Source: Ectocarpus siliculosus
Taxonomy: Eukaryota; Sar; Phaeophyceae; Ectocarpales; Ectocarpaceae
DNA: 64,000 bases
Assembly: GCA_000310025.1 (NCBI GenBank)
Contig: FN649752.1
Coordinates: 2,120,300 to 2,184,299, forward strand
Reading direction: 5' to 3'
The notes below the pieces were generated by a model. It saw only the letters and a list, made by a program, of their open reading frames with translations. It was not told the DNA's origin and searched no databases. Numbering within the stretch: the first letter of the stretch is position 1; the number at the start of each line of letters is the position of its first letter. The position numbers and the translations under genes were made by a program. Below, one piece after another: positions 51,011 to 61,834 of this stretch.

Positions 51011-54000
51011 CTATTGCCTGATGGCAGCAGCAGGAGCCGCCGCCGAAGCGGTGCCTCGGCGCTCCAACACACCACCGCGTTCCTCCTCCAGCCGGCGAAG
51101 CGCCAACCCCCCTTCCGACTCCAAGCCGGCGGCGATCCCCCCCTCGCCACCGGCGACGACGCCGACGGCGGCGGCCGCGGCAGCGGACCAGCCGCACATG
51201 ACCCCGGACCCGACGCACTCGCCGCCTAGGTAGAAGGCCGCGAACTGCCCGGGCGCCAGGGCGGAATCCTTGCTGTCGAGGTTCACGTATCCCCTCGTCG
51301 GCGAGCCAACGCGGTCTTCCACCGTCGCTTCCGCGCCGCCGGCTCTGCCGCCGCTGTCGCCGGGGGCAACCTCCGGCACAAGGCGCAGCAAGCAGTCTCT
51401 CATCTGCGGGCCGTGACGAGTCTTCACCCGCAAGCGCATGGACCTGTCCCGCGCGAGCTCGGCGGGGGGTCTCCCGGAGATCCACTGAAGTGCCTCCACC
51501 TGCGGCAAACAAACGGTCACGAGACACCCGTTCCATGTCACCATCGAGACGGCCCACACGGACTTTGCCTTTCGAACAACGGTATGCCGCGTGTATGTGG
51601 AGAACTACGTAGGACGACTTGCATTGCAACCCCATGGCAGTGTGAGCATGCACCTGTCACGAGGCATCCCCGCAAAAAGCTTAAATCCGCGCGATATCCG
51701 CAACAAACTCTCAGGCACACGACAACCGCTGTTCGCAACACGCAAGACCGCGGTGGTGCAACGGCACGGCAGTGTGAAAAGAGGGAATCGTCCTCGACAG
51801 AAGTTCGGGAGATTTTACCCTTGCGAAGGACATCTCGACATTTCTCCCCCCCCCTTGGTAGGCAAGGAGGGTTCTAGGGGTAACGGGAACCCGACTTGAA
51901 GCCAATGAGAAAAGAGGGTATCGTCCTCGATAGACGTTGGGGAGTTTCTACCCTACATGCGTTGGGGAGATTGTATAACCCTTTATGAAGGGGATCTCAA
52001 AAAAAAAAAAAAAACACACACACACACAGAAATTACGCACCCTGAAGACCTCCCTCGGGCTCGCGATAGCCTCGCGGTCGTTCGTCACCACGAGCACGTT
52101 GCGCTCCATGTCCTTGTCGGCGACGTACCACGGGCCGAGGTTCACCACGCCGGGCACGAGGCCCGGGCCGACGCCCTTGCGCTGGCCGATGGTGTGGAAC
52201 CAGAGCCCCTTGTGCTCGCCGATGTGCCGCCCGGTCTGGTCGACGATCGCGCCGGGAGAGGTGCCCAGGTAGTGCTGCAGGAACTCGTCGAACTTGAGCT
52301 TGCCGAGGAAGCAAATGCCCTGAGATTTACGTCGCGTCGACAAGCGATCGGTTGGTGGAGGCAAGACGCCCCCCGCCACAGGACAAAAGCACAAAAAAGA
52401 GAAATCGTGACGTGACAGAGGGTGTCAAAAACAAATAAGTCAATAGGCAAAAGACGAACAAGAAGACAAGACTAGGTGAACATGTGACGGGACGTTTGAT
52501 GGTTTAGTTGGGAGAAGGGAGACGGGTGGGGAGTCTGTCGTTGCCAGCCGCCGCCGGTGGGATGGTTGTGGCTTCCTGCCTGCTCCCGCAGAGAGCGTGG
52601 GTGACAAGATATCAGTGCCTATCAACCCGACTCGCGTGGTGCGAACAAGGCGCTGAGGGACTCACTGCATCGGTTTGAGTCAGGCTCTCTGTACCGTCAA
52701 ACCGTTTGGTACACGGAAAAACATAGCGACAAACTAATCGCTTCACGTATCTACGAGGCAAAGACACGAAGAACATCAGCATGAAAGGGATGAAACGGAA
52801 AAAAAAAGAGGTAGTTTCAATTACGGCAATATCGCCAACAGCGGCAATATCGACAATAGCGTACAAGCGTGGGTGGCGACGCAAGAGGGAGTGGGAAGGG
52901 TGCTCTACGCTCAACGTTCCTAAAGAGCAAAGAACTATATAAAAGGAGGAACTCCCTCGCCCCCGCCTCGCCCCCGTGCCTCACCAAGCCATTCTTATTG
53001 TTGTTTTGACATTAAAACCAGTTCCGGTCCCTGCTCAATCCCTTCTACTACCCGTGCCGGACCACTATGCAGACGCCTTCCGTGGCCATGAAAAATAAGC
53101 CGCACACAGCTACGCAAAAATTACCCTCCTCCGCAAGTTTAGCATTGTACCTGCGAGTCTTTCCGGTGCTTGGTGGGAAGGTCGTAGCTCTCGGCCAGCT
53201 CCCGGATCTGGTCCTTGGTGTACACCCCGAGCGGGAACAGCGCCTTCCGCAGCTGGTCCTGGGTCAGCGCGCACAGGAAGTACGTCTGGTCCTTGACGGC
53301 GTCGGGGCTTAGGAGCAGTCGGACCCGCCCCCGGTCACTGCCGGCGGCTACCCTTACCGGAGGCTCTTCCGTTCCCGCTGCAGCTGCAGCTGCCGCTGCA
53401 CTGCGATCGCTAGGGGTAGCATTGGCGTCGTCGCTGCCGCCCGAGTGCTCGAGCCTGGCGTAGTGCCCGGTGGCGACGTGCCGGAAGTGTTTCCCGACGT
53501 GGTCGTAGAACATGCCGAACTTGATCCTGCTGTTGCACATGACGTCCGGGTTGGGCGTGCGCCCCTCGCGGGCCTCCCTCACCGTGTACGACACTACCTG
53601 GTCCCAGTACTCCCTCTGCAGCGGGACGACTTCCAGGGGGACGCCCGCCTGCTCGCACACCGCCGTGGCGTAAGCCAGGTCTTCCTCCTGCTCGTGGCAG
53701 ATAGATAGTGGTAAAGGAAGCCCGGGGAGGTGCTGCTGTAGCTTGCGTTGTACGTTGTCGTTCAAAAATTAAGGGTGTCTCGGAGACGATTCAAGAGCAA
53801 GAGAGCAAGTCTGGGTGCTTTGCGGCAGTCGGGGGAAAACCAATCGACCAATCGACCAGAATCAGCTACCGCTGCAGGCACGGAGTTACTACCTCAGGGC
53901 TACCCCCCCCCCCCCCCCCGCTTGGGCCTGTAGGCTAATGGATAAGCCGCCACGCTTCTAACGTGGATATTGCGAGTTCGAGTCTCGCCAGGGCTGCTTA

Positions 54001-56185
54001 TCCTGCTCCGGAATTTTTTAATAACATCCCCCCCGGTGTTTGTCATCCGGGGTAGGGTTTTCGTCGCTTGGCAAACGACGTTGTAAAAAAAGCCGCCCCC
54101 TCGGTGTTTGCCATCGGGATTGGGATCTCGTCGCTTGGCCACGACGTTGTAAAAAAAGCCAATTCACTTCGTGAACTCGGCAACCAGGTCACCGTTTTTT
54201 TTTTTACTTCTGTTTTTTTTTTTTTGGCGGTAACCATAATGGTGGTCGAGTAGATCATGTTGTGCGGGGTCGAAGAACCCTCACTCCGCGCAACGGGGGA
54301 TGATCGCACCACGTTGTGTTAAAATGGTCAAGCTCCCTCGAGGCAGTTACACAGTGCTTACAACCGTCTCTGGAAGTGAAAGCACCAGAAAATAAATTAA
54401 GTCATACGTAGCTGTCATCCGTACGCAAGGAAGTAAGCACAAGATGCCGAACACCCTTAGCAGGATGCAGCTCACCCTTCATGCGACTCGCCAAATACCT
54501 CACGGCGCTTCGCGCTTGGTGATGTGAGAGCCTGGTCCGGTGAGAACCCGGCGTGCTCCGTCCCGGCTTTGTAGGGATGCGAGGTCAATGGTCTAATGAC
54601 TACGGCATGCACGACTATGAGTACACCCCCCCCCACCCCGCTCTTTCTACGTGCTCCCGCGCGACGGAGGGACACCATGCTTGGGGCTTGGAAACAACCC
54701 GATCACTGACACTCACGGGAGCCAGGGCAGAGGCAGACACACGAAATTCGAAACAACAAGTTGAGAGTGTCACTCGCCAAGAGACCCGAGGCACCACAGA
54801 GAGCCAGCGGGCACGCAAACGAAAGCAAAGAGCAAAACAGTTCAACTCACCCACGGGCACTCATTGAGGTGAGCAAGCTCGTCCTCCAGCCAGATCTTGA
54901 GGTAAAACGCCCGGATCTTGTACCCTTGGTCTAGGAGAAGCCTCATCGCCACCGACGAGTCCACGCCCCCCGAAAGCAGCATCGCCACTTCGTTCTCCGC
55001 GCCCGGCAGGGGGTACCAGCCGCTCGCGTCGTCCCCCCAGCTACGGCTGGGGTCCAAACCAGCGGTGGTTGTGGTGGTTGTGGTGTCGGCAGTAGTGCCG
55101 CTGCTCGACAGACCTGCTGCAGACGCTGTTGCTGCTACCACTGGTGCTGCCCCCCTTGTCGCGGCTGCTGCTGCTTCTCCCCTCACTCGCGGCGGTGATG
55201 TCGACAAGGCTGCTGCTGCTGCTCCGCCTGCCGGAGGCACCGCCAGCTCTCTTGGCGCCGGCGCCGCCGCTGCTGCTGCTGCCGCTTCAAACCTCCCTGC
55301 GTTGGTGGCCGCTAGTGGGGTAGCTCCCTGCACGGCCGTCAGGTCTACCAGGGTCGGGCGCAGGGTGTCCGCCGCCCCGGCGGCGGCAGAAGCGGCGGCA
55401 GCGGCGCCGCGGAAGTACCCCCGGACTTGGTCCTGGATCACCCCCAAGACGTTCCCCAGCCCGTTGATCCGGCTGGAAGTGAGCCCGGCCCTCATCCCCA
55501 CCGCGGCCGCGAGGTCCTTACCCCGCAGGCTCAGGACCGTGCGGGCGCTCTGTCCCTGAAGGCCGAGGGCCAGCAGGGCCAGCAGGCCGCGGCTGAGCCT
55601 GGCGTCGGCGGTGCCTCGAATGGAGACGACCCCTCCGCCGCCGCCCGCTCCGAGAGAATCGTCCGCCCCCGCCGTCGCCGCTCCTCCCGGCGGGGACGGC
55701 GGCGGCGGGCTCTCCTCCACGCAGACGGCCACGTACACCTCTGAGACGCAGCCGGGCACCTTTTGCGCGTGCCAGCCGTCCGCCGAGGCTTCGTTCACCG
55801 TCGTGCTGTCGCCGGGCACCACGACGGGCAGCACCGCGGCGTCGGTGTTCGCGAAGGCATCTCCGAGTTCTACGAGAAGCTTGCTCTTCGTCTTGAGGTC
55901 GGTGTCTTGCCCGAGCATGTCCACGGCTGCTTGGAGTCGCGGCGGGAGGCCCGGCGGAGGAGGGGGAGGAACGAGGCGTCCCTCGGTAGCACTAGCGGCA
56001 GAGACTGCGCCGTCGCTGTCCATCCGGGTTGTTCGCGGGCGCTTGCGGCTGCGTGTTGGTGGCAACGCTGCCCTTGTTGCAGCATGATTTTGAAAACGCT
56101 TTGGCAGAGGAGACGGGTGCGGTGCGAAGCATTCAGCTGTGCCTGCAAGCAATGCTGCGGAAACTAGCAGGGCGTCGATCTTCAT
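51011..56185 (-). CDS. mnmA: Plastid-targeted SufE domain fused to tRNA 2-thiouridylase MnmA (879 aa, 4 exons)
   Basis: MnmA makes 2-thiouridine at the wobble position of tRNAs; SufE takes persulfide from the cysteine desulfurase SufS. Exons: 56185-54851, 53687-53151, 52319-52041, 51499-51011, phase 0 throughout. The start ATG (56185) gives MKIDALLVSAALLAGTAEC followed by FAP, a signal peptide with the heterokont plastid Phe site. Residues about 80-258 are SufE-like: VPGCVSEVYV with Cys146 as the expected persulfide carrier, LSRGLLALLALGLQG, LTSSRINGLGNVL. An Ala/Thr-rich linker (about 260-390) follows. MnmA begins with the PP-loop SGGVDSS (405-411), ECPWEEDLAYA across the exon 1/2 join, GRTPNPDVMCN (Cys496), ATGHYAR, KDQTYFL, GICFLG (Cys627) and HTIGQRKG. 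SufE, linker and PP-loop share one uninterrupted exon, so the fusion is not a gene-model artefact. The last exon has an Ala-rich insert. Closest remembered relatives are plant plastid-type MnmA. Confidence 0.9.
53924..53996 (+). tRNA. tRNA-Arg(TCT)-like gene, possibly a SINE head
   Basis: 73 nt. D arm GGCT/AGCC, anticodon stem CCACG/CGTGG with loop CTTCTAA (anticodon TCT), T arm GCGAG-TTCGAGT-CTCGC. A box (TAGGCTAATGG) and B box (GAGTTCGAGTCTC) are good. The acceptor stem GGGCCTG/CAGGGCT has one G-G mismatch and one G-T pair, so it may be a decaying gene or a tRNA-derived SINE. A 17-base poly-C lies just upstream. It is antisense in intron 1 of the SufE-MnmA gene. Confidence 0.6.
54014..54019 (+). 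terminator. Pol III-type T6 terminator
   Basis: Six T residues 17 nt after the tRNA-Arg-like gene, where a polymerase III stop would be expected. Confidence 0.5.
54028..54160 (+). repeat. Two tandem 66-67 bp units downstream of the tRNA-like gene
   Basis: Units 54028-54094 and 54095-54160 share CGGTGTTTG.CATC, TCGTCGCTTGGC, CGACGTTGTAAAAAAAGCC. Position right after a tRNA-like head would fit the body or tail of a SINE. Confidence 0.6.
54501..54623 (-). repeat. Dispersed tRNA-like (SINE-like) repeat, copy B
   Basis: Inverted, same-length (123 bp) and nearly identical partner of the copy at 40794-40916, again with a G-run (C-run on this strand) next to the head. It lies in intron 1 of the SufE-MnmA gene, in the gene's sense direction. 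A handful of point differences suggests fairly recent spread. Confidence 0.6.
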
Positions 56186-57233
56186 CTTGCTGTCTCGCTC
56201 TTTGTTTCCCGTTCTTTGCTCTGTCTCAGCATCGAGCAAGCGGGGCAGGAAAGTCAGCAACGTGCCCGACGGCGAGCGAGACCGCGCGAGCACATGTGTG
56301 GGCGGGGGCGCCGGCACTTCAGTAATCTCCGAAAGGGGTTTTGAGGAGAGAACGGTTCGCTTGTTGTTGAAACCGCTTCGTAGACTCAACTTCGACCTAC
56401 GACGCGGCTCGAGGTTTCTTGGCGCTCGCTCGGTGGTGGCTGGTGGCTAAGCCACGGCTTGTGACGTGCTAAGCATTGGTACTGCACACCTTGAAACGCT
56501 CATCGTACCAGACCGACATGTGAGTTTGAATGGAAACGCTCACATCTGCAACAACAGCAGTGTACCGCCGCGTAAAAAAAACTCATTGCGCAGCCCGCCA
56601 GTGTGCGTTCGAAATCGGAACATGGGGTTGTTTGCCGAGACGTTAGTTTGCTGTGTGTCTGGGCTACGTCGAAGCTTGCCCCAGCTGAAAAGTATGTGAG
56701 GAGAGTGTAGATACAAAGCGGTGGATATTCTGGGAGGATGGCACATGAACCTCACATCGTTTGCGTCTGTCCTGACCGTTCCGACATCTATCGCGTGCTC
56801 CCTGTTCCCCTTCTATCCGAAGGATCGGTAGAAACACAGGCAGATAATGTGATGACATTATGAATCCACCCCGAAATGATCCTGGATTTCTACCTACATG
56901 TATACTGTTACAGTACAGCAGTAGTAGAGATGAGTTTGTTTCGTCAAGTACTTAATAAGTACATCAGACGGCTTTTTTCCAACTTTTTTCTATAATCGTC
57001 ACATCCACATGTATGTGCAAACATATGGTACGATCCACATTTATTTACGGTTGTATCTTGGGGACAGTCTCTAGACCTTCTGGCGTACAATGACAATTGT
57101 AATCTACAGCAGTATACAGGCCATCCTATGGCATATATGTAGATGAACTTTACAATACATCACTTTCGTTCGCTGTGCATGCAGCCCTCATTAATTGATC
57201 GACCGTGCCCTCTTGCTGGTCAATCCCTCGCAG
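56186..57233. promoter_or_regulatory. Divergent intergenic region upstream of SufE-MnmA
   Basis: About 1 kb between the minus-strand SufE-MnmA start and the plus-strand Tudor-like gene. It must hold the SufE-MnmA promoter. AT-rich from about 56880, with TACAGCAGTA motifs at 56914 and 57105. No gene seen. Confidence 0.4.
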
Positions 57234-59840
57234 GGTTCAGCAGGTGGAAACAACAGCAGTGTTGCCTGAGGATTTGGCAGCAGTCCTACAGCTGCAGACA
57301 CCCATTGGCCAATGGAAGCTTTGCAAACGTCTTTACCGTGCTCTCGGACACACGCCCGCTAGCATACCGTCTCCTCCCGAAGGGGTCAAGGACGGGCGCT
57401 GGGCGACAGCGTTGGCAGTGACCTTCTTGCGGCGCCGGCCAGACTTGATCGACCTCACGTATGAGGCTTATAGGTGAGCAAAAAAATGGTAGTGTAGTTC
57501 TTCCATCAAACCGGGCTTACAGGTGTGCGAACGGCGCTGAACCGTCAACAGTAGTAAAGAAACAATCGTACACCTCTGCAGTAGGTGGTGGGATCCTGAT
57601 GTATGTTACCCGCAATGCACGGGTCCTCAGCCAAACCTTTGCACGTCTTTCCTTACTGCGACGCACGAATTGTAACGTTGGTCTCGCCGTCCCACCTCTC
57701 AGACTATTCCCCGCCCAACTCTTGTCCGCTCGACCAACGTAACAGCCGAGCGATCGCTTGGGTCGACGAGCCGCTCCTCGCGCAGGCACACAGCCGTCTG
57801 CCGCCAGCCGACCTGTACTACCCCGTGGACGAAGAGGCGTCACGGCAAGGCCGATGGCAGCAGCAGGCCGAGGAGGCTCTAGAGGAGTGCGGATACGCCT
57901 ATTTCTTGCCTTCGCCCTCTACTGCTGCTGCAGACCACGGCTGCGGCGGCGGCGAAGAAGGCGATGATGGTGCTGCTGCACCCCGCCGCCACGTCCCGAC
58001 GACCTCGAACTTGTCACCGGCGCGTGCGATATCCGATAGCAGCTGCAGCAGCAGCAGCAGCCGCGTCCCCGGAGAGATGGAACGCAAGGGGATGAAGGTG
58101 TACCCCTCTGCTGCCGCTACCGCTCCCTGTGTAAGGAGACGAGGTCGACGGCGGGGGGTGTCGGCGACGTTACGCCTCAAGGCCATGGCGGCCGCCAGGC
58201 ATCAAGAAACGCTTGAGCAGCAGTCGCGAGGCCTACACCTAGAGATGAAGCGCGCCATGAAGGTGGCCACCACTACCTTCAGAGAAGGCGACAGGGTGGA
58301 GAGCCGCTGGCGCCGTCCCACCCGGCTCGACAAAGCGAAGATCGATCCAGGCGCCTGGCACCCCGGCCGTGTGGTCCAGAGCCACAAGGACGGCGGCAGG
58401 GTAGACGTGGTGTTCGAGGACGGAGACGGCGAGCGCCTGAGCGGTATATCCACCAAGCATGTCCGACTAGCTCCGCCCCCTTCTTCCTCAGAACAGCATC
58501 CTCTCGTGAGCTCAGGTAGGGACGACGATGACGTCATGGCTGCCGGGGTATCGGGAAGAAGAAATAGCTGCGACCGACGGCCGTCGTGCGTCCCGACGTC
58601 CGCGCCGACCGACGAGCTGGTGTGCTCGGCGAGCCGTGGCGAGCTCGCGCACATCGCGTGTGCGACCAAGTTCTTGCGTTGCACCTGGGAAGACCCAGTG
58701 CCTATCAGCCAGGAGATGGCGAGGCTCAGGATGCTGGAGGAGCGCAAGATGCGCGGTCGGCCGGAATGGCGCGGATCGTTTCCCCTGGTCGACTTCAGCG
58801 CGACGAAAAGGCTGCCATTCGGGGCCGGCGGGATGGCCAGGACGGGCGGGCGGAGAGCAAGAAATGCCGCCGCATCGGCGGCGACGGCGGCGGTAGCGAC
58901 TCGGGATCGTCAGCTCCAGGCGCAGGGTACCGTTCACGACGATAGCAGGACGAGGTTGCGAACGGTACAGTGGTCACCCTCGTCCTCACTCAAGATGCCG
59001 ACGACGGTCCCACAAGTACATCGAGAGGAGAACATCGACCGTGACCAGGGGCAAGGAGACAGGTGCACTTCCACTGACGACAACACGGTCAAGGAGACCA
59101 ACGCGAGGAGCGCCGGCAAGAGGCGTTCTTCATCGTCCTCGCCATCTCCCGCGGCGGCGGCGGCGGGGGCGGAGGCGGCAGGAGCGACGGCTCTCTTAGA
59201 GGCACAGGCGAAGCTCGTCTCCGCCGCCTTGGCGTACGACAGGTACGTGGCCGGCGCCCGCGACTGCCTCGACAGGGGCTGCGCCGCGTTCCGCCTGGCC
59301 CGCACGTACTCCGAGCAGCAGAAAGCTTTCGAGGAGTCGACGGCTATACTAGGCCCCGCACAGCCCGCGCGAGCCGGCTACACGGACTGGCGAGGCAGTC
59401 CCGTGGTGGGGCTGCAGAGCGCCACGCTCGATGTCGTGGAGGCCATGGACGCTTGGGCGGCGGAGTGGGCGGCGGACAAGGGTGGCAAGCCGGATACCGG
59501 GGGGGGAGGTAACGCGTTTGCGGAGGAAGGAGTCGTACTAAAAGACGGCGCTGTGGCAGAAGTCGCTGTCGCAGCGCCGCCGTTCCTGTGGGAAGGATCG
59601 CCGCTGGTGTCAACGATCATCGGCCAAAGCGCCAAGCTTGTTGCCGGCGCGCCGGAGCTCAAGGGGTGGTACGGTCCCGGGTTCCCGATCGAGAGGAACC
59701 CTTTCTTTCTCGCTTATCCGGTGGACGATCGACCCGTTACCCCGCGCAGCGCTCTCGTCCGGGCTTGGGTGAACGGGGAGGTAAACGTTCGGATGGTGGT
59801 GGATACGAGCGTGTGCAACAAGGAATTCGTCGCTGAGTAG
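57234..59840 (+). CDS. Tudor/Agenet-like domain protein, 5' incomplete
   Basis: Two exons read: about 57234-57473 and 57746-59840, joined in phase by a split Ser codon. The first exon (VLPEDLAAVLQLQTPIGQW..., RWATALAVTFLRRRPDLIDL) plus the start of the second (RAIAWVDE) resembles the helical C-terminal segment found after vWA/VIT domains (pattern 'WaTaLalafL...KAiaWl'). That likeness is weak. The second exon has one Tudor/Agenet-like beta unit: FREGDRVESRW, WHPGRVVQSHKDGGRVDVVFEDGD, then STKHVRL. Such domains bind methylated peptides or act as protein docks. The rest is Arg/Ser- and Ala-rich, with a conserved-looking end (GWYGPGFPIERNPFFLAYPV). No ATG exon was found upstream, so earlier exons may be missing. 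Stop TAG at 59838. Confidence 0.6.
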
Positions 59841-60194
59841 GTCTGGTTCCCTATCGCATACTATCTCGACCACAGCGGCGATAGAATTAATCACGTGGAC
59901 GAGGGTATGTACGCACCTACACCCAGCTCAAAGAAAACATGCGTGACGTACGATGCCCGATCCCCAACAGACTGAGTCCATTGTTTCCCTGCGTGCATAC
60001 GAAGCACTTCATAGCCCAATCGGCTGCCGATAATACACCCAAACACGAAGCAGAGGTGTACCTCTCTCGCGCGATGTGCATCAGACAAAACAAGCTAGTC
60101 GCTGCGTATCTATGAGTCTCGTCCCTGCGTATCTATGAGTCCCATGCCCCACTTCTGGCTCTTGCTATCCCATTGCTTGAACCTGGAACCGTAG

Positions 60195-60416
60195 ATGGCT
60201 ACGACGGTCAGCCCAATGCTTTTGGAAGAAAGAGAGAAGGAGGAAGCGGCCATGAAAGCTGTTGTCGACAAGCAGGCCTCCGCCCCGTCCTGGTGGCCCA
60301 CCATTCTGGGGGCGTTGGGGGGCGACGCGCACTACCAGCGGATACGCCGGGCGGAGAAAGTCATCGCTCGCGAGGAGGCCCAAGTAATCAGAGACAGGGA
60401 ACCACCAGCCACATGA
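60195..60416 (+). CDS. Small helical ORF, hypothetical (73 aa)
   Basis: ATG directly after an AG that could also be a splice acceptor. The product is charged and helical (LLEEREKEEAAMKAVVDK, WWPTILGALGG, RIRRAEKVIAREEAQ). It could be a short gene or a last exon of the Tudor-like gene, though that gene has its own in-frame stop at 59840. No family recognised. Confidence 0.35.
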   Translation: MATTVSPMLLEEREKEEAAMKAVVDKQASAPSWWPTILGALGGDAHYQRIRRAEKVIAREEAQVIRDREPPAT

Positions 60417-61834
60417 AAGCCAGGGTCCCCCGGATAACGTATTGGAATGAGGAGCACTCAAACCTGTCGGTCAGCGTTCGACAAAATCCAAATATTGTAC
60501 TGAATCTGTACAGCTACAGAATGCAAAACCGAACGGAATGGTGGCCTCCGAAGCTCGGGTTTGACTTTTGGGGCTCAATTTTCCTATGAAGAACAACCGT
60601 GGTGGTGTTGAGCATTTTTCTCTCGTTTGGTGCTGTGGCGGCAGGCAGTGGTCTGCGACCCGTAGCGAAACCGCGTGGTAAGGTTCTCTGTTGTGTGGTG
60701 TGCACAGGGGTGTCGCGAAGTGGTAAAGTTCTCCCGTTTATCTTCGTCCTGGCCAGGAGAAGATCGTGATGTAAATTCTAGAGTTACGCTGCTTAGCTGG
60801 AGCTTGTGGTGAACCCATAGTTTTGCGCGCCTCGGGTTTGACGGGGATCAAGCGTGTCCCGCACCATGCGCGAACACATCGACGATTGTTTCCCGGAGGC
60901 AGAACTGCGGTTGTTGGCCCTGGTCTCAAAACATCGGGTGTGGGAAAAACACCAAAGTTCGTCTGTCGGGATGGGAAAGAGGGCTACGTTTTGCTCTTCG
61001 TTGACGACTAATTCGATCTCACGGTCTCAAGGCCTGAAACGAATTTCTCAATTGGTGACAGGTTCCTGGCGGGCAAAGATTGCATGACACTTGTACCAAC
61101 TCCTCAAGACACAGGCCATCTCCGTAAGATTGCTTGGCACAACACCAGTCTGTAGTTTCAGGCGCTACATCCCCGTTCCTGTACACAACCCTAGCCCTAA
61201 ACACGAGCACAGCACCGGGAGCTCTCGTCGCCTAAATTGGTGTCTCGAGAGTGTCATGCGCTACGGGGGGGCACGCCACTCGTCATTGCCTGGTGGCCTA
61301 CCCAACATAACATCCACGAGGCCCTCTGTTCGAAGCAATTAATTGCAGTCTTGCCTGCGGCACGTGGGGACCTCAGGCATATCCTGAGTCTGCCGGCCTC
61401 ACAAGCATTGAAAACATAACCGTCCTCAGGGCAACCGTGTACAAAGCCGGACCCCGGTATACCAGTTGGACGGGACGGGAGGTGACACCGAGCGTTCCCT
61501 TCTAGACGCCGCACAAAGAAGGACTGCATCACAAAGCACCTGTCGCTGCCACTGCTGTCGCACGATCACCGACTTCTTGAACCGATTCGGCTGTGCGGAG
61601 AATGGGATTGAAGAAACTGAGCAAACGCGTCTTTTCGCATATCTTCCACGGAAAGGCGGACCTACGAGCGACAGACCCACAAGACCGTCCCGATCGACAC
61701 GGAAACACCCAAACCTTGCTTGCGCAAAGTGCAACCTCCGGAGATCGAGACCTGCCCCTTGATCGCAACGCGCAGCGGCCGAGACCCATCCCTTCACGCT
61801 CCGCCACCGCTGCTACTGCCACCATTGCTCCCAA
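60417..61834. other. Intergenic, 3' of the Tudor-like gene and of UPF3
   Basis: Apart from the possible copia fossil nothing coding was seen. The part next to 61834 should be the UPF3 3' UTR. Confidence 0.35.
60820..61340 (+). mobile_element. Fossil of a Ty1/copia-like retrotransposon (pol fragment)
   Basis: A short stretch resembles the copia reverse transcriptase around its Y/FVDD motif (RDGKEGYVLLFVDD), with weaker likeness downstream. It is small, has no visible LTRs and is broken many times, so it looks old. The call rests on one motif. Confidence 0.3.

Noticed and set aside
54918-55559. 213-codon plus-strand frame
   Set aside because: Antisense of the SufE-MnmA exon, which has clear domains.
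56186-56389. 68-residue extension upstream of the SufE-MnmA ATG
   Set aside because: It would bury the signal peptide; the ATG at 56185 puts it at the N-terminus.
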